NCBI GenBank assembly: GCA_015522385.1
Contig: WAMJ01000078.1
Span: forward strand, 1-57,329
Length of the DNA stretch: 57,329 nt
Direction of reading: 5' to 3'
Origin: Candidatus Heimdallarchaeota archaeon
Lineage (GTDB): Archaea > Asgardarchaeota > Heimdallarchaeia > Heimdallarchaeales > Kariarchaeaceae
Every line of letters begins with the position of its first letter. Position 1 is the first letter of the stretch. Made by a program: the position numbers and the translations under genes. Shown piece by piece: positions 43,311-52,402 of the stretch. The notes beneath the pieces are model-generated. The model was not told the origin of the DNA, did no database searches, and saw only the letters and a program-made list of their open reading frames with translations.

Positions 43311-43523
43311 TTTCTTTAAATAAAACAAATAGTAGATATTTTATTATTACTTCTAGCTAAAATAGTAAATGGACATCATCTAACAGAAACCCATGGCGTA
43401 ATTATCTGAAATCTACAGATATATAATGAGAGGTCTTGTATGTATAGCAGTGCACAATATAACGTACATTCAACATGTGAAGTAAATGGCTGATAGATAT
43501 ATATCCTATGGAAGTTGTAAAAC

Positions 43524-44756
43524 TCAGCTCAAGATGTCCTCTCGGTCAAAGACTCTGGCCGCTATGAAGAATGACATAATTACAAAGACGAAGAGGTAGA
43601 CGATGTGCAAGACAATGTCGAGAAAGATGTCGCCGGTGATCGAGCTGCTCTCCAGCGTTTTCGGGAACATTGCCTTCTCGAGCACGGCTATAGAGTGGAT
43701 GAAGGGTATGAGGTAAATAGGTCCAAGTGGTGGGAGACCTCCGAACAGCGTTGAGAAACCCACAAACATAGTAGGTATGAGTAGCACGGCTTGGTAGTAC
43801 CCCGTCGCAGTCTTGCTATCCTTGGCGAAACTGGCGATAGAGATACCCACACCCGTTGCGACAAAGGAGGTCAGAACAAGCACTGCAGTGACTGCCAGGA
43901 TCTCCGTTGCACCTATTTCGAACTGCCCCTTGGCGAGTTCTGCGAAGATCAACATACCAACTATGTTCGCAATGGCAAACACACCAGTGAGCACGAGGGA
44001 GGCGAAAACCTTACCCGTGAGCACGAGAATCCTTGGCATTGGTAGGGCAAGAAGAGCTTCCATTGTGCGTTTCTCCCTCTCACCTGAGAATGCGGTGGAG
44101 ACGTATCCTGCGGGTGCCTGCACAGCGATGATCAGGGCGAGGAAAGCGAGGAATGAGATGGTGAAGAAGTCCTCGGTAGACTCACCCTCAAAGCTGATCA
44201 CGGTGGATCTCACTCCTGTTGAGCGTTGCACTGTGACCTCTGTGAATGGCTGAGATCTTAGGATAATGAGTAACTGATTCTGCAATTGGGATGCAATAAA
44301 GCTATCGTCAGGACGAGTAATGACCTCGACGAAGGGTATACTTCCATTTGCAGGATTGTAGCGGTTATAGACCACAGTAAAATTCTCTGGGATAATGACC
44401 ATAGGTGTAAGCCCATTTTCTGCCATCTTCACCAGTTCGTTATACCCGTATCCCTCGGACAGGGTGTTGTTGATTTCTGCACCATAGATCAGGGAACCCT
44501 CGGTATGTGTTGCCAAGTCAAGTGCCTGAGCGAGAACGTCACCCATGTTCACCGTGGAGTTTCCCTCGTCGAGATTCGCAAGGTAGAACTGCTGCCCCTC
44601 CGTATCGAGTGAGTCGGATACGAGGAACTGCACACCACCCTGCAGTCCCCACATGAACAGCGGGAAGATCACGAAGGTGAAGATAAGTGCTTTGTTCCTG
44701 AATGCCATCCTCACCTCCTGCTTCACAAGGGTGGTGACCTGTCTTCGCGAGCCCAC
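43524..44756 (-). CDS. ABC-2-type permease (NatB-like)
   Basis: A 410-residue protein starting with GTG immediately after the ATPase stop (TGA-GTG). It has a short cytoplasmic start, the first helix (about 20-42), a large extracellular loop of about 170 residues (about 45-195), then five helices (about 200-220, 245-275, 285-315, 325-350, 375-400). This is the layout of the NatB/YhaP-type half of ABC-2 exporters. Works with the ATPase at 44757. The substrate is unknown; sodium or peptide export are known in the family. Confidence 0.85.
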   Translation of the reverse strand: MGSRRQVTTLVKQEVRMAFRNKALIFTFVIFPLFMWGLQGGVQFLVSDSLDTEGQQFYLANLDEGNSTVNMGDVLAQALDLATHTEGSLIYGAEINNTLSEGYGYNELVKMAENGLTPMVIIPENFTVVYNRYNPANGSIPFVEVITRPDDSFIASQLQNQLLIILRSQPFTEVTVQRSTGVRSTVISFEGESTEDFFTISFLAFLALIIAVQAPAGYVSTAFSGEREKRTMEALLALPMPRILVLTGKVFASLVLTGVFAIANIVGMLIFAELAKGQFEIGATEILAVTAVLVLTSFVATGVGISIASFAKDSKTATGYYQAVLLIPTMFVGFSTLFGGLPPLGPIYLIPFIHSIAVLEKAMFPKTLESSSITGDIFLDIVLHIVYLFVFVIMSFFIAARVFDREDILS

Positions 44757-45509
44757 TCAGACCGCCTCCTCCACATCACCCTCTACCAGAGCCACGAAGA
44801 CGTCCTCGATGTGTGCAGACCTGAACTTCTCTTCGAGGTCCGCGGGTGTGCCCAGTGCCACGAGCTCTCCGTCTACCAGTATCCCCACCCGGTCACAGAG
44901 CTCGTTTATCTCGGTAAGGTCATGAGTCGTCAGGACGACTGTCTTTCCGTGCTCCTTGCTGAGCTTCTTGATCAGTGTTCGCACTGTACGAGCTCCGAGG
45001 ACATCTATACCCGTCGTCGGCTCGTCGAGGAAGATCAGCTCGGGATCGGCAACCATCGCACGAGCTACGAGAACCTTGCGCTTCATGCCTCCCGAGAATC
45101 CCTTGGTGAGCTCGTTCTCCCTTCCCTCCAACCCGATGAGCCTTATGAGGTCTACCGCTCTTGACTCGATTACTTTGTCAGGGAGCTCACTCTGCATCTT
45201 GCCATAGTAGACAATGTTCTCATACGCCGTCAGGAGTTCATAGACTTGGCACTCTTGCGGGAGTAGTGACGCTCTCTTCCTGATATCCACCGCTCGTCTC
45301 GTCGGGTCGAGTCCGAATACACTCACATTACCCGAGGTCGGTCTCAGCAGACCGAGGAGGATTCGGATGAGGGTGGTCTTGCCTGCTCCGTTGATCCCGA
45401 GGAGCCCGAACACCTCACCCCTGTTGAGCTCTAGATCTATTCCTTTGAGAGCTTGATGACCCCCAAAAGACTTGTAGAGTTTATTGACCTCTATAACTAC
45501 ATCGCTCAC
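44757..45509 (-). CDS. ABC transporter ATPase (NatA/CcmA-like)
   Basis: A 250-residue protein with Walker A GINGAGKTT (about 38-46), signature FSGGMKRK (about 138-145), Walker B LIFLDEPTTGID (about 157-168) and H-loop TTHDLTE (about 194-200). It partners the permease directly downstream and is probably transcribed with it. All ATPase motifs are intact. Its sequence is clearly of a different branch from the ATPase at 29560 (signature FSGGM versus LSAGM), so these are two unrelated exporters. Confidence 0.93.
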   Translation of the reverse strand: MSDVVIEVNKLYKSFGGHQALKGIDLELNRGEVFGLLGINGAGKTTLIRILLGLLRPTSGNVSVFGLDPTRRAVDIRKRASLLPQECQVYELLTAYENIVYYGKMQSELPDKVIESRAVDLIRLIGLEGRENELTKGFSGGMKRKVLVARAMVADPELIFLDEPTTGIDVLGARTVRTLIKKLSKEHGKTVVLTTHDLTEINELCDRVGILVDGELVALGTPADLEEKFRSAHIEDVFVALVEGDVEEAV

Positions 45510-45571
45510 ATCTGTGGATCAGAGTAGATGAATTTAAGGATTATCAAGCCACTATATTTGTTTTCAGCACA

Positions 45572-46318
45572 TCAGGCATAGTAGAGTACCGGAAGCTCGA
45601 TGTTGGTGTCAAACTTCATGGGAATGTCCACTGTGAACTTGAGATAGTATTGGATCTGCAGATTCACCCCATTGTATTGGGGTATGCCCATATCTGGAAC
45701 TCTAAGCATTACCTGCCCTTCGTAGTCATTGACTGATGCGAGCTGTACCTCCTTGTACAGGTCGTCGGTTATGTTCCACGCCTTGCTCTTCCCACGCAAA
45801 ATGAGATATATCCTGATCTCCCTAAATTTGACACTGTCGGGGAGTTTCCATCTTACCGGTAACTCTAGTCGAGGGTACAGGACGTGGGAGTCCACCCCGA
45901 CGAAAAAGCCCTTCTTGCTCTCCTCAATCCTCTGAGCCGGTGGGAGATCGAAGGGGAGGGAGACAGGGATGGTGTGGTACTCGTGCTTGTCCCTTCCGAA
46001 TGGTACGTCGTACTTTACGTGGACTCTGTTGAAGGTGTAGATTCGGTCGTCGTACTGGAAGATCGGTATACATGATTCGGGTAATTTGAAAGTTACTCCA
46101 CATCCAGGGGTTTGGGGCTCGAAGACGAATTCCTCATATGCCAGCATCTTCGTCTCGTAGTGGTGGTCTGTGCCACCATCGGAGTCGCTGCTGGTCGAGT
46201 GGGTCTGTTCCCCCATCTCGAATGAGACGATGATCTTTCGGACCTTGGTGTCGTCGAAGGTGATCTCCGCGCGGACGATCTCACCAGGTAGATAGTCATT
46301 CCGTTTCAGCCTTATCAT
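45572..46318 (-). CDS. Arrestin-fold-like protein
   Basis: A 248-residue protein from the ATG at 46318. The N-terminus IRLKRNDYLPGEIVRAEITF has the L-x-L-x-x-x-x-Y-x-P-G-E-x-V-x-A/G pattern that opens the arrestin, Vps26 and Spo0M family. It is followed by alternating strands (VRKIIVSFEMGE, VTFKLPES, HVKYDV, TIPVSLPFDL) at the usual spacing. The second half (about 125-248) again looks like a beta sandwich (ELPVRWKLP, IRIYLILRGKSKAW, LQIQYYLKFTVDIPM). The arrangement of two sandwiches fits an arrestin. In eukaryotes arrestins and Vps26 sort membrane cargo; Asgard archaea encode related folds. Here it stands alone. The fold is inferred from pattern only. Confidence 0.6.
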   Translation of the reverse strand: MIRLKRNDYLPGEIVRAEITFDDTKVRKIIVSFEMGEQTHSTSSDSDGGTDHHYETKMLAYEEFVFEPQTPGCGVTFKLPESCIPIFQYDDRIYTFNRVHVKYDVPFGRDKHEYHTIPVSLPFDLPPAQRIEESKKGFFVGVDSHVLYPRLELPVRWKLPDSVKFREIRIYLILRGKSKAWNITDDLYKEVQLASVNDYEGQVMLRVPDMGIPQYNGVNLQIQYYLKFTVDIPMKFDTNIELPVLYYA

Positions 46319-46451
46319 ATGACATAGTGTAAAAATATATACAAAACGTTTACCCACTACCATGGACTAACTGCACAAAAATAGACGGACGACTCGGATT
46401 CGGTCAGCAGTCCAGAGGAGATGTTAAATCCACGAGCACGTACTGATCCCT

Positions 46452-47213
46452 ATGGAGAGAATTCCAGTAGCCATCCTTGCGGGCAGACCACCGGAGCGAG
46501 ATGCCCTTCTACAGCACGCGGACATCGACAACAAAGTACTCATCCAGCACAAAGGGGAGACAATCCTCGAGCACTGTATCAGGGCTGCGGAGCCATTCGC
46601 CTCAAAATTTGTCGTCGTCGGCCTCGGTGGTGATGCCATAGCGTACAGACCTGATGTACCCATCGAGTTCCTCGACATGGAGGGCGAGCAGTACGACAAG
46701 ATATTCGCTGCTGTTCAGCATCTTGTTGACCGCGGATCCACACGGGCACTGTTCATGTCGGGGGATCTGCCCCTCCTGAGGAGCGACCACATCGGGAAGT
46801 TCTTGGATCAGACGGGTCCAGCCGACTTTTACTATTCCATCATTCCCGAGGAGGTATTTGAGAGACAGGCTCCCAACCTTGAATGGGGCTACATGAAGAT
46901 CAGGGATGGCAAGTTCGCCTCAGGCAACCTGATCCTCATCGACCCGAGGAAGATCGTGGACAAGTACGACATGATTAAGTTCCTCTCTACAAATCGTAAG
47001 AGCTTCATTCTTGGGGTGCTCAGAGCCTCTCCTCTCATCTTCATTAAGCTCATCCTCGGCAGGGTCAGGCTCCATGATGCAGAGAGATTGATGACGAAGA
47101 TGTTCGGGATTGAGTCCAAGCTGGTGATCTGCAATAACTTCGAGGTGGCATTTGATCTTGATCTTCCTGAACATCTAGACTGGTTAAGAACCAAGGAATC
47201 CGAGAATCAGTGA
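46452..47213 (+). CDS. MobA-like nucleotidyltransferase (NTP_transf_3)
   Basis: A 253-residue protein. The N-terminus IPVAILAGRPPERDALLQHADIDNKVLI has the A-x-L-A-G-G-x-x-x-R-x-x-x-x-D-K signature in a loose form (A-G-R-P-P-E-R and D-N-K). The L-F-M-S-G-D-L-P-L-L stretch (about 96-105) has the Asp that binds magnesium, and VFDLDLPEHLDWL-like residues near the end (VAFDLDLPEHLDWL, about 233-246) complete the family. MobA-like enzymes attach GMP or another nucleotide to molybdopterin or sugars. With a molybdoenzyme in the window, a role in molybdopterin guanine dinucleotide formation is tempting, but it is 40 kb away and the substrate is open. A TATA-like gttaaatcc lies 26 bp upstream. Confidence 0.8.
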   Translation: MERIPVAILAGRPPERDALLQHADIDNKVLIQHKGETILEHCIRAAEPFASKFVVVGLGGDAIAYRPDVPIEFLDMEGEQYDKIFAAVQHLVDRGSTRALFMSGDLPLLRSDHIGKFLDQTGPADFYYSIIPEEVFERQAPNLEWGYMKIRDGKFASGNLILIDPRKIVDKYDMIKFLSTNRKSFILGVLRASPLIFIKLILGRVRLHDAERLMTKMFGIESKLVICNNFEVAFDLDLPEHLDWLRTKESENQ

Positions 47214-48011
47214 GGTTACCTGCTCAGGTCTCTCATGAAGTACCCAATGTGACCCCTCTATGACGGACAGCTGACTGGTCTTAGGGCACTGTTTCAGACT
47301 CTCCTCTGCCATCTTGTATGACAGGAACCGATCTTCTCTCCCCCATATGATGAGTGTGTCCACCTCTACGGGATTCCCGGGACCGAGTTTGTTTGCCCGG
47401 TAGTAGTTCAACATACCACTGAGGCTGCTGTTCCGCCACGACGTCCTGTACTCCTCGATGTCCTCGTCGGAGAATGTACCCTTCTTCGAGGACCCTTTCA
47501 GCGAGCGTACAAGGTTTCCATAGTTCCTCCTCTTCAGCATCAGCTCGGGGAAGAACGGGATCCTGAACATCCGGATGTACGAGCTCTTCTTCCTCTGCTG
47601 GGGATCATTCTGCAGGAAGTCCGCGAAGACCGAGGGATGGGGGGCATTGACAATGATCAGCCGCTCCACTCTCTCGGGATGTGAGATGGCGCATCCCCAT
47701 GCGATGAAGCCACCCCAGTCGTGTCCTGCTATAATGGCCTTCTTCTTCCCAGCCCAGTCTATAAGCCCCATGACGTCATCCACGAGTTGATCTATATGGT
47801 AATTCTTCCTCCCTCTGGGCTTGCTGCTGAGGTTATAGCCTCTCTGGTCAGGGACGAGAACGTAGTATCCCTCATCGACCAGTGGGTCGACGAGTTTCTC
47901 CCACGCTTTATTGAACTCAGGGAAGCCGTGAAGAAGGATAAGAAGCTGGTTGTTAGGGTCACCCTCGACGCGGGTGTGAAGACGTACTCCGTTAGTCTCA
48001 ATATATTCCAT
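47184..48011 (-). CDS. Alpha/beta hydrolase, epoxide hydrolase/haloalkane dehalogenase-like
   Basis: A 275-residue protein from the ATG at 48011 (MEYIETNGVR). It has the oxyanion motif HGFP (about 29-32) and the nucleophile elbow GHDWGG (about 99-104), in which Asp is the nucleophile, as in epoxide hydrolases and dehalogenases. Asp in W-G-R-E-D-R (about 218-223) and His in G-S-H-W (about 249-252) complete the triad. The frame extending upstream to 48320 overlaps the transporter gene in another frame and is not used. Lies 46 bp downstream of the transporter on the same strand. The 3' end overlaps the convergent MobA-like gene by 30 bp. Confidence 0.88.
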   Translation of the reverse strand: MEYIETNGVRLHTRVEGDPNNQLLILLHGFPEFNKAWEKLVDPLVDEGYYVLVPDQRGYNLSSKPRGRKNYHIDQLVDDVMGLIDWAGKKKAIIAGHDWGGFIAWGCAISHPERVERLIIVNAPHPSVFADFLQNDPQQRKKSSYIRMFRIPFFPELMLKRRNYGNLVRSLKGSSKKGTFSDEDIEEYRTSWRNSSLSGMLNYYRANKLGPGNPVEVDTLIIWGREDRFLSYKMAEESLKQCPKTSQLSVIEGSHWVLHERPEQVTSLILGFLGS

Positions 48012-48057
48012 GTAACTGATATTTCCATGGTGATTATATGGGTTTTCTCCGTCGGGA

Positions 48058-49338
48058 TTAATTCGACAGGGTGTAGTACTTACGGATGACGTATATTCCG
48101 AGGAAGAGCATGATGATGGGGAGTACCAGCATCTGTATCTTGATCCCAACCTGTCCCAGTGCGGTCTGCTCGTCGAGGAACTGGTCGAATCCAGTGAGCT
48201 CGGAGACGATGAAGAGGCTGAATGCCTGCATAAGGATGGACATCCTGATGAAGAAGCCATTGAATCCAAAGTACACACCCTCTCTTCGTTTTCCTGTCTT
48301 CTCAAAGTCCTTGTCGACAATCTCAGCGAGAAGGATATCGACGATCATCAACAGCCCTGCAAGTCCGAATCCTACTATGCCCATGTTGATTATGAGCAGG
48401 ATGGGATCTGTGATGAACCACACGGGGACAAGGCTGAATGAGAAGAATACTGCAGAGTACACAAAGGTGCTCTTGGCTCCACGTCTCACCGTGAACTTCA
48501 CCCAGACCACAAGAGCCAACAAGGTGACCCCAAGTGCAGCAGCGTATGCGGAAGTCTCGAACTGCTCGTCAATTTTCAGGACGAATTTTCTGAAGAAGGG
48601 GAGCATGGCCAGTAGCTGACCGTAGGCGAAATACGTCACCATGTTCACGAAGAGGAATGCTTGGTAGTCCCGGTTGGATCTCAGGATGGAAATCCCCTCC
48701 TTGAGTGAGTAGCTGTTCTCCTCGCTGAGATCCTTCTCTTTGCATCCAAGCGTTGCGACGAGGACGTTTACAGTGGAGATGGCAGCTAGTATCCAACCGA
48801 AGTATGCGTAGGATCTGATGTCGCCGTCGTGAACGAATGTCGGCGGTATGACGAGAGCGACAACAAGGGCGATGATGGAGAAGATCTGCCTGATGGCGGA
48901 GACCCAGCTCCTGTCCTCTGTTGAGCTGAACATCTCCGGGAAGAGAGCAGTCCAAGCGAGGATGACAATGGTATACCCGGTGTCGAAGGCCAGAAGCATT
49001 AGGATGAGCCAAATGAAGATCATTATCTGATCTCCATAGAGGAAGGTCGGCACGTCCCAGACAAAGCCGAATGCAATTCCTAACGGGATCATGAAAGCAA
49101 GTATCCACGGTACACGACGTCCCCACCTCGTTGGCTTCCTGTCCATGATCCAACCGAAGAGGGGGTCGTTGATGCTGTTATACAGTGCCCAGATCCCGAT
49201 GGCTATGGAGTAGAGAGAGGGCTCGAGCTTAAGCTCCACGATGTAGAAGAATTGCGCCTTGCTCTGGAAGAACTGCATGAGCAGGGCTGCGGTGAAGCTC
49301 ATAGATGAGTAGAGGATTATCGTCGTCCTTGACGTCAT
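48058..49338 (-). CDS. GPH-type (MelB-like) major facilitator transporter
   Basis: A 426-residue protein with about twelve hydrophobic helices. The motif IND-P-L-F-G-W-I-M-D-R-K-P-T-R-W-G-R-R-V-P-W (about 56-79) is the conserved loop of the glycoside-pentoside-hexuronide:cation symporter family (MFS_2). Archaeal members move many small compounds besides sugars. It sits between two alpha/beta hydrolases on the same strand, suggesting uptake of a compound that the hydrolases then act on. Whether the three are one operon is not certain, since gaps are about 50 bp on each side. Confidence 0.9.
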   Translation of the reverse strand: MTSRTTIILYSSMSFTAALLMQFFQSKAQFFYIVELKLEPSLYSIAIGIWALYNSINDPLFGWIMDRKPTRWGRRVPWILAFMIPLGIAFGFVWDVPTFLYGDQIMIFIWLILMLLAFDTGYTIVILAWTALFPEMFSSTEDRSWVSAIRQIFSIIALVVALVIPPTFVHDGDIRSYAYFGWILAAISTVNVLVATLGCKEKDLSEENSYSLKEGISILRSNRDYQAFLFVNMVTYFAYGQLLAMLPFFRKFVLKIDEQFETSAYAAALGVTLLALVVWVKFTVRRGAKSTFVYSAVFFSFSLVPVWFITDPILLIINMGIVGFGLAGLLMIVDILLAEIVDKDFEKTGKRREGVYFGFNGFFIRMSILMQAFSLFIVSELTGFDQFLDEQTALGQVGIKIQMLVLPIIMLFLGIYVIRKYYTLSN

Positions 49339-49390
49339 GTCGTCTTTGCTGAAACGGGAAAGATAAGGATAGTGTATACAAAGTGGTTGT

Positions 49391-50266
49391 TCACACAGTA
49401 TCCTCGAAATGTTTTGTGAAGGTTCTGATGATATCAGCGACGTCCTCGGCTGAGGTTATGATGATCATGTGGTACTCATTGGGGAAGATCTTGAGAAAGG
49501 AGTTTGTATAAGTCTTGTTCATCTCGATTGACCTCTGCAGGGGTGTGAGCATGTCGTCGCCACCACACACAATCAGGATCGGTCGGTCGATGAACTGGTC
49601 ATTTTTCGAGATATCCCACTCCATAATGACATGGAGGAAGGGGTCGAGAGCGGTTCTTACATCGTAGCTCTGGATGAGCTCGATGGCACCTCTGAGCCTG
49701 CGTCGCTTATATCCCTCCTTTACCCGGTAGATGTACTTGGTGATGAACTCTCCGAGATCGTTCATGAAACTCTTCATCTTCATGGCTTGGGTGATCATCA
49801 TCTTGGCCACCCGCTTGGGAAGGAATGAGGTGAAGTGGAAACCGGTTGAGACCAGCACCAACCCTGTGACCATGTCGGGATAGAGATTTGCAAAGTTCTG
49901 TGCGATAGCCCCTCCCATGGAATGTCCTACGACCCACGCCGGTCGTCCAAGCTCGGAAAGAATTGTGTATACCACCTCGGTGTAGAGCGATAGGCTGGGA
50001 AGTCTCTCACCCATATCCCCGCTCCGTCCGTGTCCGGGGAGATCAACAAGGTATATCGCGTAAGAGGAGGAGAGGAGGTAACCCACGATCGACCAGTGAC
50101 TGGCGGCCCCCACCCAACCGTGTACGAGGATCATAGGGGTTCCAGTTCCCCTTCGGTAGACCGCGACATCAACGCCATCGACATCTATGTGGTATTCTTC
50201 AAAGTGGCCAAGGGCCTCTTCCTGATCCATCCGGTGAGTAATCTCCATTATAGTTTCTCTCCACAT
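49391..50266 (-). CDS. Alpha/beta hydrolase (serine nucleophile)
   Basis: A 291-residue protein. The ATG at 50266 is chosen because a TATA-like ctttaaga lies about 25 bp before it; GTG at 50284 is the longer alternative. Motifs: HGWVG (about 42-46), nucleophile elbow GHSMGG (about 110-115) with Ser, an Asp in G-G-D-D-M-L-T (about 236-242), and a catalytic His candidate in E-Y-H-M-I (about 266-270). Unlike the neighbour at 47184 it has Ser, not Asp, so esterase, lipase or C-C hydrolase activity is expected. It lies upstream of the transporter and is divergent in sequence from the other hydrolase. Confidence 0.88.
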   Translation of the reverse strand: MWRETIMEITHRMDQEEALGHFEEYHIDVDGVDVAVYRRGTGTPMILVHGWVGAASHWSIVGYLLSSSYAIYLVDLPGHGRSGDMGERLPSLSLYTEVVYTILSELGRPAWVVGHSMGGAIAQNFANLYPDMVTGLVLVSTGFHFTSFLPKRVAKMMITQAMKMKSFMNDLGEFITKYIYRVKEGYKRRRLRGAIELIQSYDVRTALDPFLHVIMEWDISKNDQFIDRPILIVCGGDDMLTPLQRSIEMNKTYTNSFLKIFPNEYHMIIITSAEDVADIIRTFTKHFEDTV

Positions 50267-50300
50267 GATATCGTTTTTCGACACTCTTAAAGGTACTTCT

Positions 50301-50768
50301 TCAATATCGCGTCCGTTTTGCAGATACAGCGATCTTGACCTTCACACCATTCTCCTGGAAGGCGAGGAACTCTCTGGACTGCCCAAGGGTGATGGAAAGC
50401 ATGGTCTCCACGAGGAGCTGGTCCTTTCCGAGGTCTTGATCGTAGACAGCAAATGGAAGCTCGACTGTTCCCCCACCCTTCTTCTCGTAGAATCCGCTGA
50501 AGATGGTCATTCCGTCCGTGGGTTTGAAGACCTCGTTGAGTTCCAGATTTATTGTCCCCAGATTCGGGCAGCGGTTGGCCATCTTGAATATGCCTTTCCC
50601 GCCACATTTGATGTAGTACTCGGAGGTCTTGCCGGTCAGGTCTGCCTTCTCCTCCGCCTTGATCGAGACAAGATCCACCCTGAGGAAGTAGCGGTGGCCC
50701 TCAATAGGTGTCCTGTCCCCCGATGCAGAGGTGTCAGTGTAGGTCTTGACGATCCTTTTCTTTGCCAT
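50301..50768 (-). CDS. Small beta-sandwich protein, C2-domain-like
   Basis: A 155-residue soluble protein starting at the ATG at 50768. It has eight predicted strands without a signal peptide. The stretch LPFAVYDQDLGKDQLLVETMLSI (about 103-125; written in pieces) resembles the V-x-D-x-D-x-x-x-x-D-x-x-G strand of a C2 domain. E-Y-Y-I-K-C-G (about 50-56) resembles the D-P-Y-V-x-V that precedes it. C2 domains bind membranes or proteins, and Asgard archaea have such small domains. The match is loose, and other beta sandwiches are possible. TATA-like taatatattc lies about 25 bp upstream. Confidence 0.4.
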   Translation of the reverse strand: MAKKRIVKTYTDTSASGDRTPIEGHRYFLRVDLVSIKAEEKADLTGKTSEYYIKCGGKGIFKMANRCPNLGTINLELNEVFKPTDGMTIFSGFYEKKGGGTVELPFAVYDQDLGKDQLLVETMLSITLGQSREFLAFQENGVKVKIAVSAKRTRY

Positions 50769-50874
50769 AAATATCCGGTGGTCACTTGAATATATTAGTC
50801 TAGTCCGAATGGGGAATACTTTTTCACATATTTGGGTCTGTGAAGAATCTCAATACACAGGGGGTACACCACAA

Positions 50875-51963
50875 TTAGGAAGCCCATATCTCTGTCTTGG
50901 GATGGAACTTCGACCACATGTACCAGTAGGCACCAGAGGTGACGGGAAGGTGAGGAAGGTCTTCATCTGCTTTGACAGCCTTCCCATCGATGCTCCATGA
51001 TTCTCCGTCCGTACGGAGAAGACCTTCCTCGAACCTTAGCCCAGTATGGTAATAAGCGTACACCAAGACGCCATCCGAGACGATACAGAAGTCCACATCC
51101 CCTATCCTGTCCTCCAACACTGTTACTCTATTGGGCGGGAAGAGAGACATCGGATATGCCTTTGCTCCCTTACCTAGTAGGGCTATTCCGGCAACAGGCA
51201 TTTTTGCTGGTAGACGTCCATCCACCCTGTCCTTGCTGATCCTAAGCGCGGGGATACTCCTAACTAGCCTCCCAAGTGCGGAATATATATGATACGAGAA
51301 GGGGGTTCGACCCCCTCTGTAGAACCTTGCACTAGGGTAGACCCTCTGCACGAAATTGGCAAGAATCCGCTTTGTCTCCAACTCCCTTAGCTTCTCTGAT
51401 GAACCAGAAATGGGTTCACCCGTGAATTGCTGCCATACATACCTCCCGCTAGCATCGTGGAGCACCTTGTTCCCATTGAGCACACTTCCTCCATGGGAAG
51501 AGATCTCTAGGTACTTCCCTCCGACCTTCGGGAGCTCGTATGCGTGTACTGTGTTGCAAAGGAGACAGTAGGTCAGGGAGTACCTTAGACCATCGTGGTC
51601 TAGGATAAGGTCAGCTGCTCTCAACTCTTTTAGGGGGACTACATCCACGCCTGAGTCCAAGATGACCGCCACCATCTCGGGGTCGTCTGTGTATAGCTTG
51701 GCATCAAAGGTGTCGACAAAGTTGTTACCCCGTACGCCGTAGTTGAAGGTTACTCCGATAATGGCGTACACTACGACTGGGAGAGTGACCCACAGATCCA
51801 GCCCATAGAGAAGAAGATACAGTGATGAAGAGAGTAAGAGAGTAGGCAGGATAAGACGATTCACCCTAAGAAGCACTCTGCCACCTGTGAGATAGAGGAG
51901 GATGTTGGACTGTAGAAGTACAGTTATCCAAGAAAGTGCGAGTAGCAGGAAGGAAAATTCCAC
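50875..51963 (-). CDS. DUF3179 protein with N-terminal membrane helices
   Basis: A 362-residue protein. Three to four hydrophobic segments (about 3-22, 35-52, 57-75) anchor it, followed by a large soluble domain. SLTYCLLCNTVHAYE (about 129-143) matches the Y-C-P-L-C-x-x-x-x-x-Y-x core of the DUF3179 family, and F-H-P-K-T-E-I (about 353-359) matches the conserved near-C-terminal H-P-x-T. The Cys pair could bind metal or form a disulphide. The domain function is unknown and its members are often anchored in the membrane, as here. Confidence 0.85.
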   Translation of the reverse strand: MEFSFLLLALSWITVLLQSNILLYLTGGRVLLRVNRLILPTLLLSSSLYLLLYGLDLWVTLPVVVYAIIGVTFNYGVRGNNFVDTFDAKLYTDDPEMVAVILDSGVDVVPLKELRAADLILDHDGLRYSLTYCLLCNTVHAYELPKVGGKYLEISSHGGSVLNGNKVLHDASGRYVWQQFTGEPISGSSEKLRELETKRILANFVQRVYPSARFYRGGRTPFSYHIYSALGRLVRSIPALRISKDRVDGRLPAKMPVAGIALLGKGAKAYPMSLFPPNRVTVLEDRIGDVDFCIVSDGVLVYAYYHTGLRFEEGLLRTDGESWSIDGKAVKADEDLPHLPVTSGAYWYMWSKFHPKTEIWAS

Positions 51964-51998
51964 AGGGTCTACTGTGCGAGGATAATAAAAAGGTTAAC

Positions 51999-52337
51999 TC
52001 AGGAATGGGCGAGGCCCATATCGGTGACAATGCTGTCGATCTCGATGAATTGCGGGATATCCACAAGGAGTCCGCTGTCCACGAGCTCGTCTCCGAGTAT
52101 TGAGAGCTCACCGTTCCTGATTGCACAGACAAGGTTGTACTTCTTAGCGAATGTTATCGCCTTCACGATGTCCTCGACCGAGTGGCACTCGATCACGACG
52201 GACGGTTGGGTCTGGTTAGGAAGGAACTTGAAAAAGTATCTGGGTTCGTTGGCATATATCACTTTTTCACCGAGCAAATTCTCAAGTTCAGTCTCAATTT
52301 CGGGGCTTACATTGACCATGGAGTTATCCTTTGCCAT
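51999..52337 (-). CDS. Short protein resembling the N-terminal half of an FAD-binding PCMH domain
   Basis: A 112-residue protein starting at the ATG at 52337 (MAKDNSMV); an upstream ATG at 52355 is possible. The sequence PSVVIECHSVEDIVKAITFAKKYNLVCAIRNGE ... GLLVDIPQFIEID resembles the first part of PCMH-type FAD domains (P-x-x-V-x-x-P-x-S-x-E-D-V). The Gly-Gly-His/Gly pattern that binds FAD is replaced (R-N-G-E-L-S-I-L-G-D), and the second half of the domain, the catalytic part and the FAD-linked His are missing. It could be a relic or a shortened regulatory form. It is a complete open frame with its own start region, so it is listed as a gene. Confidence 0.45.
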   Translation of the reverse strand: MAKDNSMVNVSPEIETELENLLGEKVIYANEPRYFFKFLPNQTQPSVVIECHSVEDIVKAITFAKKYNLVCAIRNGELSILGDELVDSGLLVDIPQFIEIDSIVTDMGLAHS

Positions 52338-52402
52338 TAAATGCATGATGGTCACATATATAGCTCAGGTAATAAATTATAAAAAGTATTTGAATGGATG
52401 AT

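Noticed and set aside
48012..48320. Long N-terminal extension of the epoxide-hydrolase-like protein
   Set aside because: Overlaps the transporter gene in another frame and is Ser/Arg-rich shadow translation; the conserved domain begins at the ATG at 48011.
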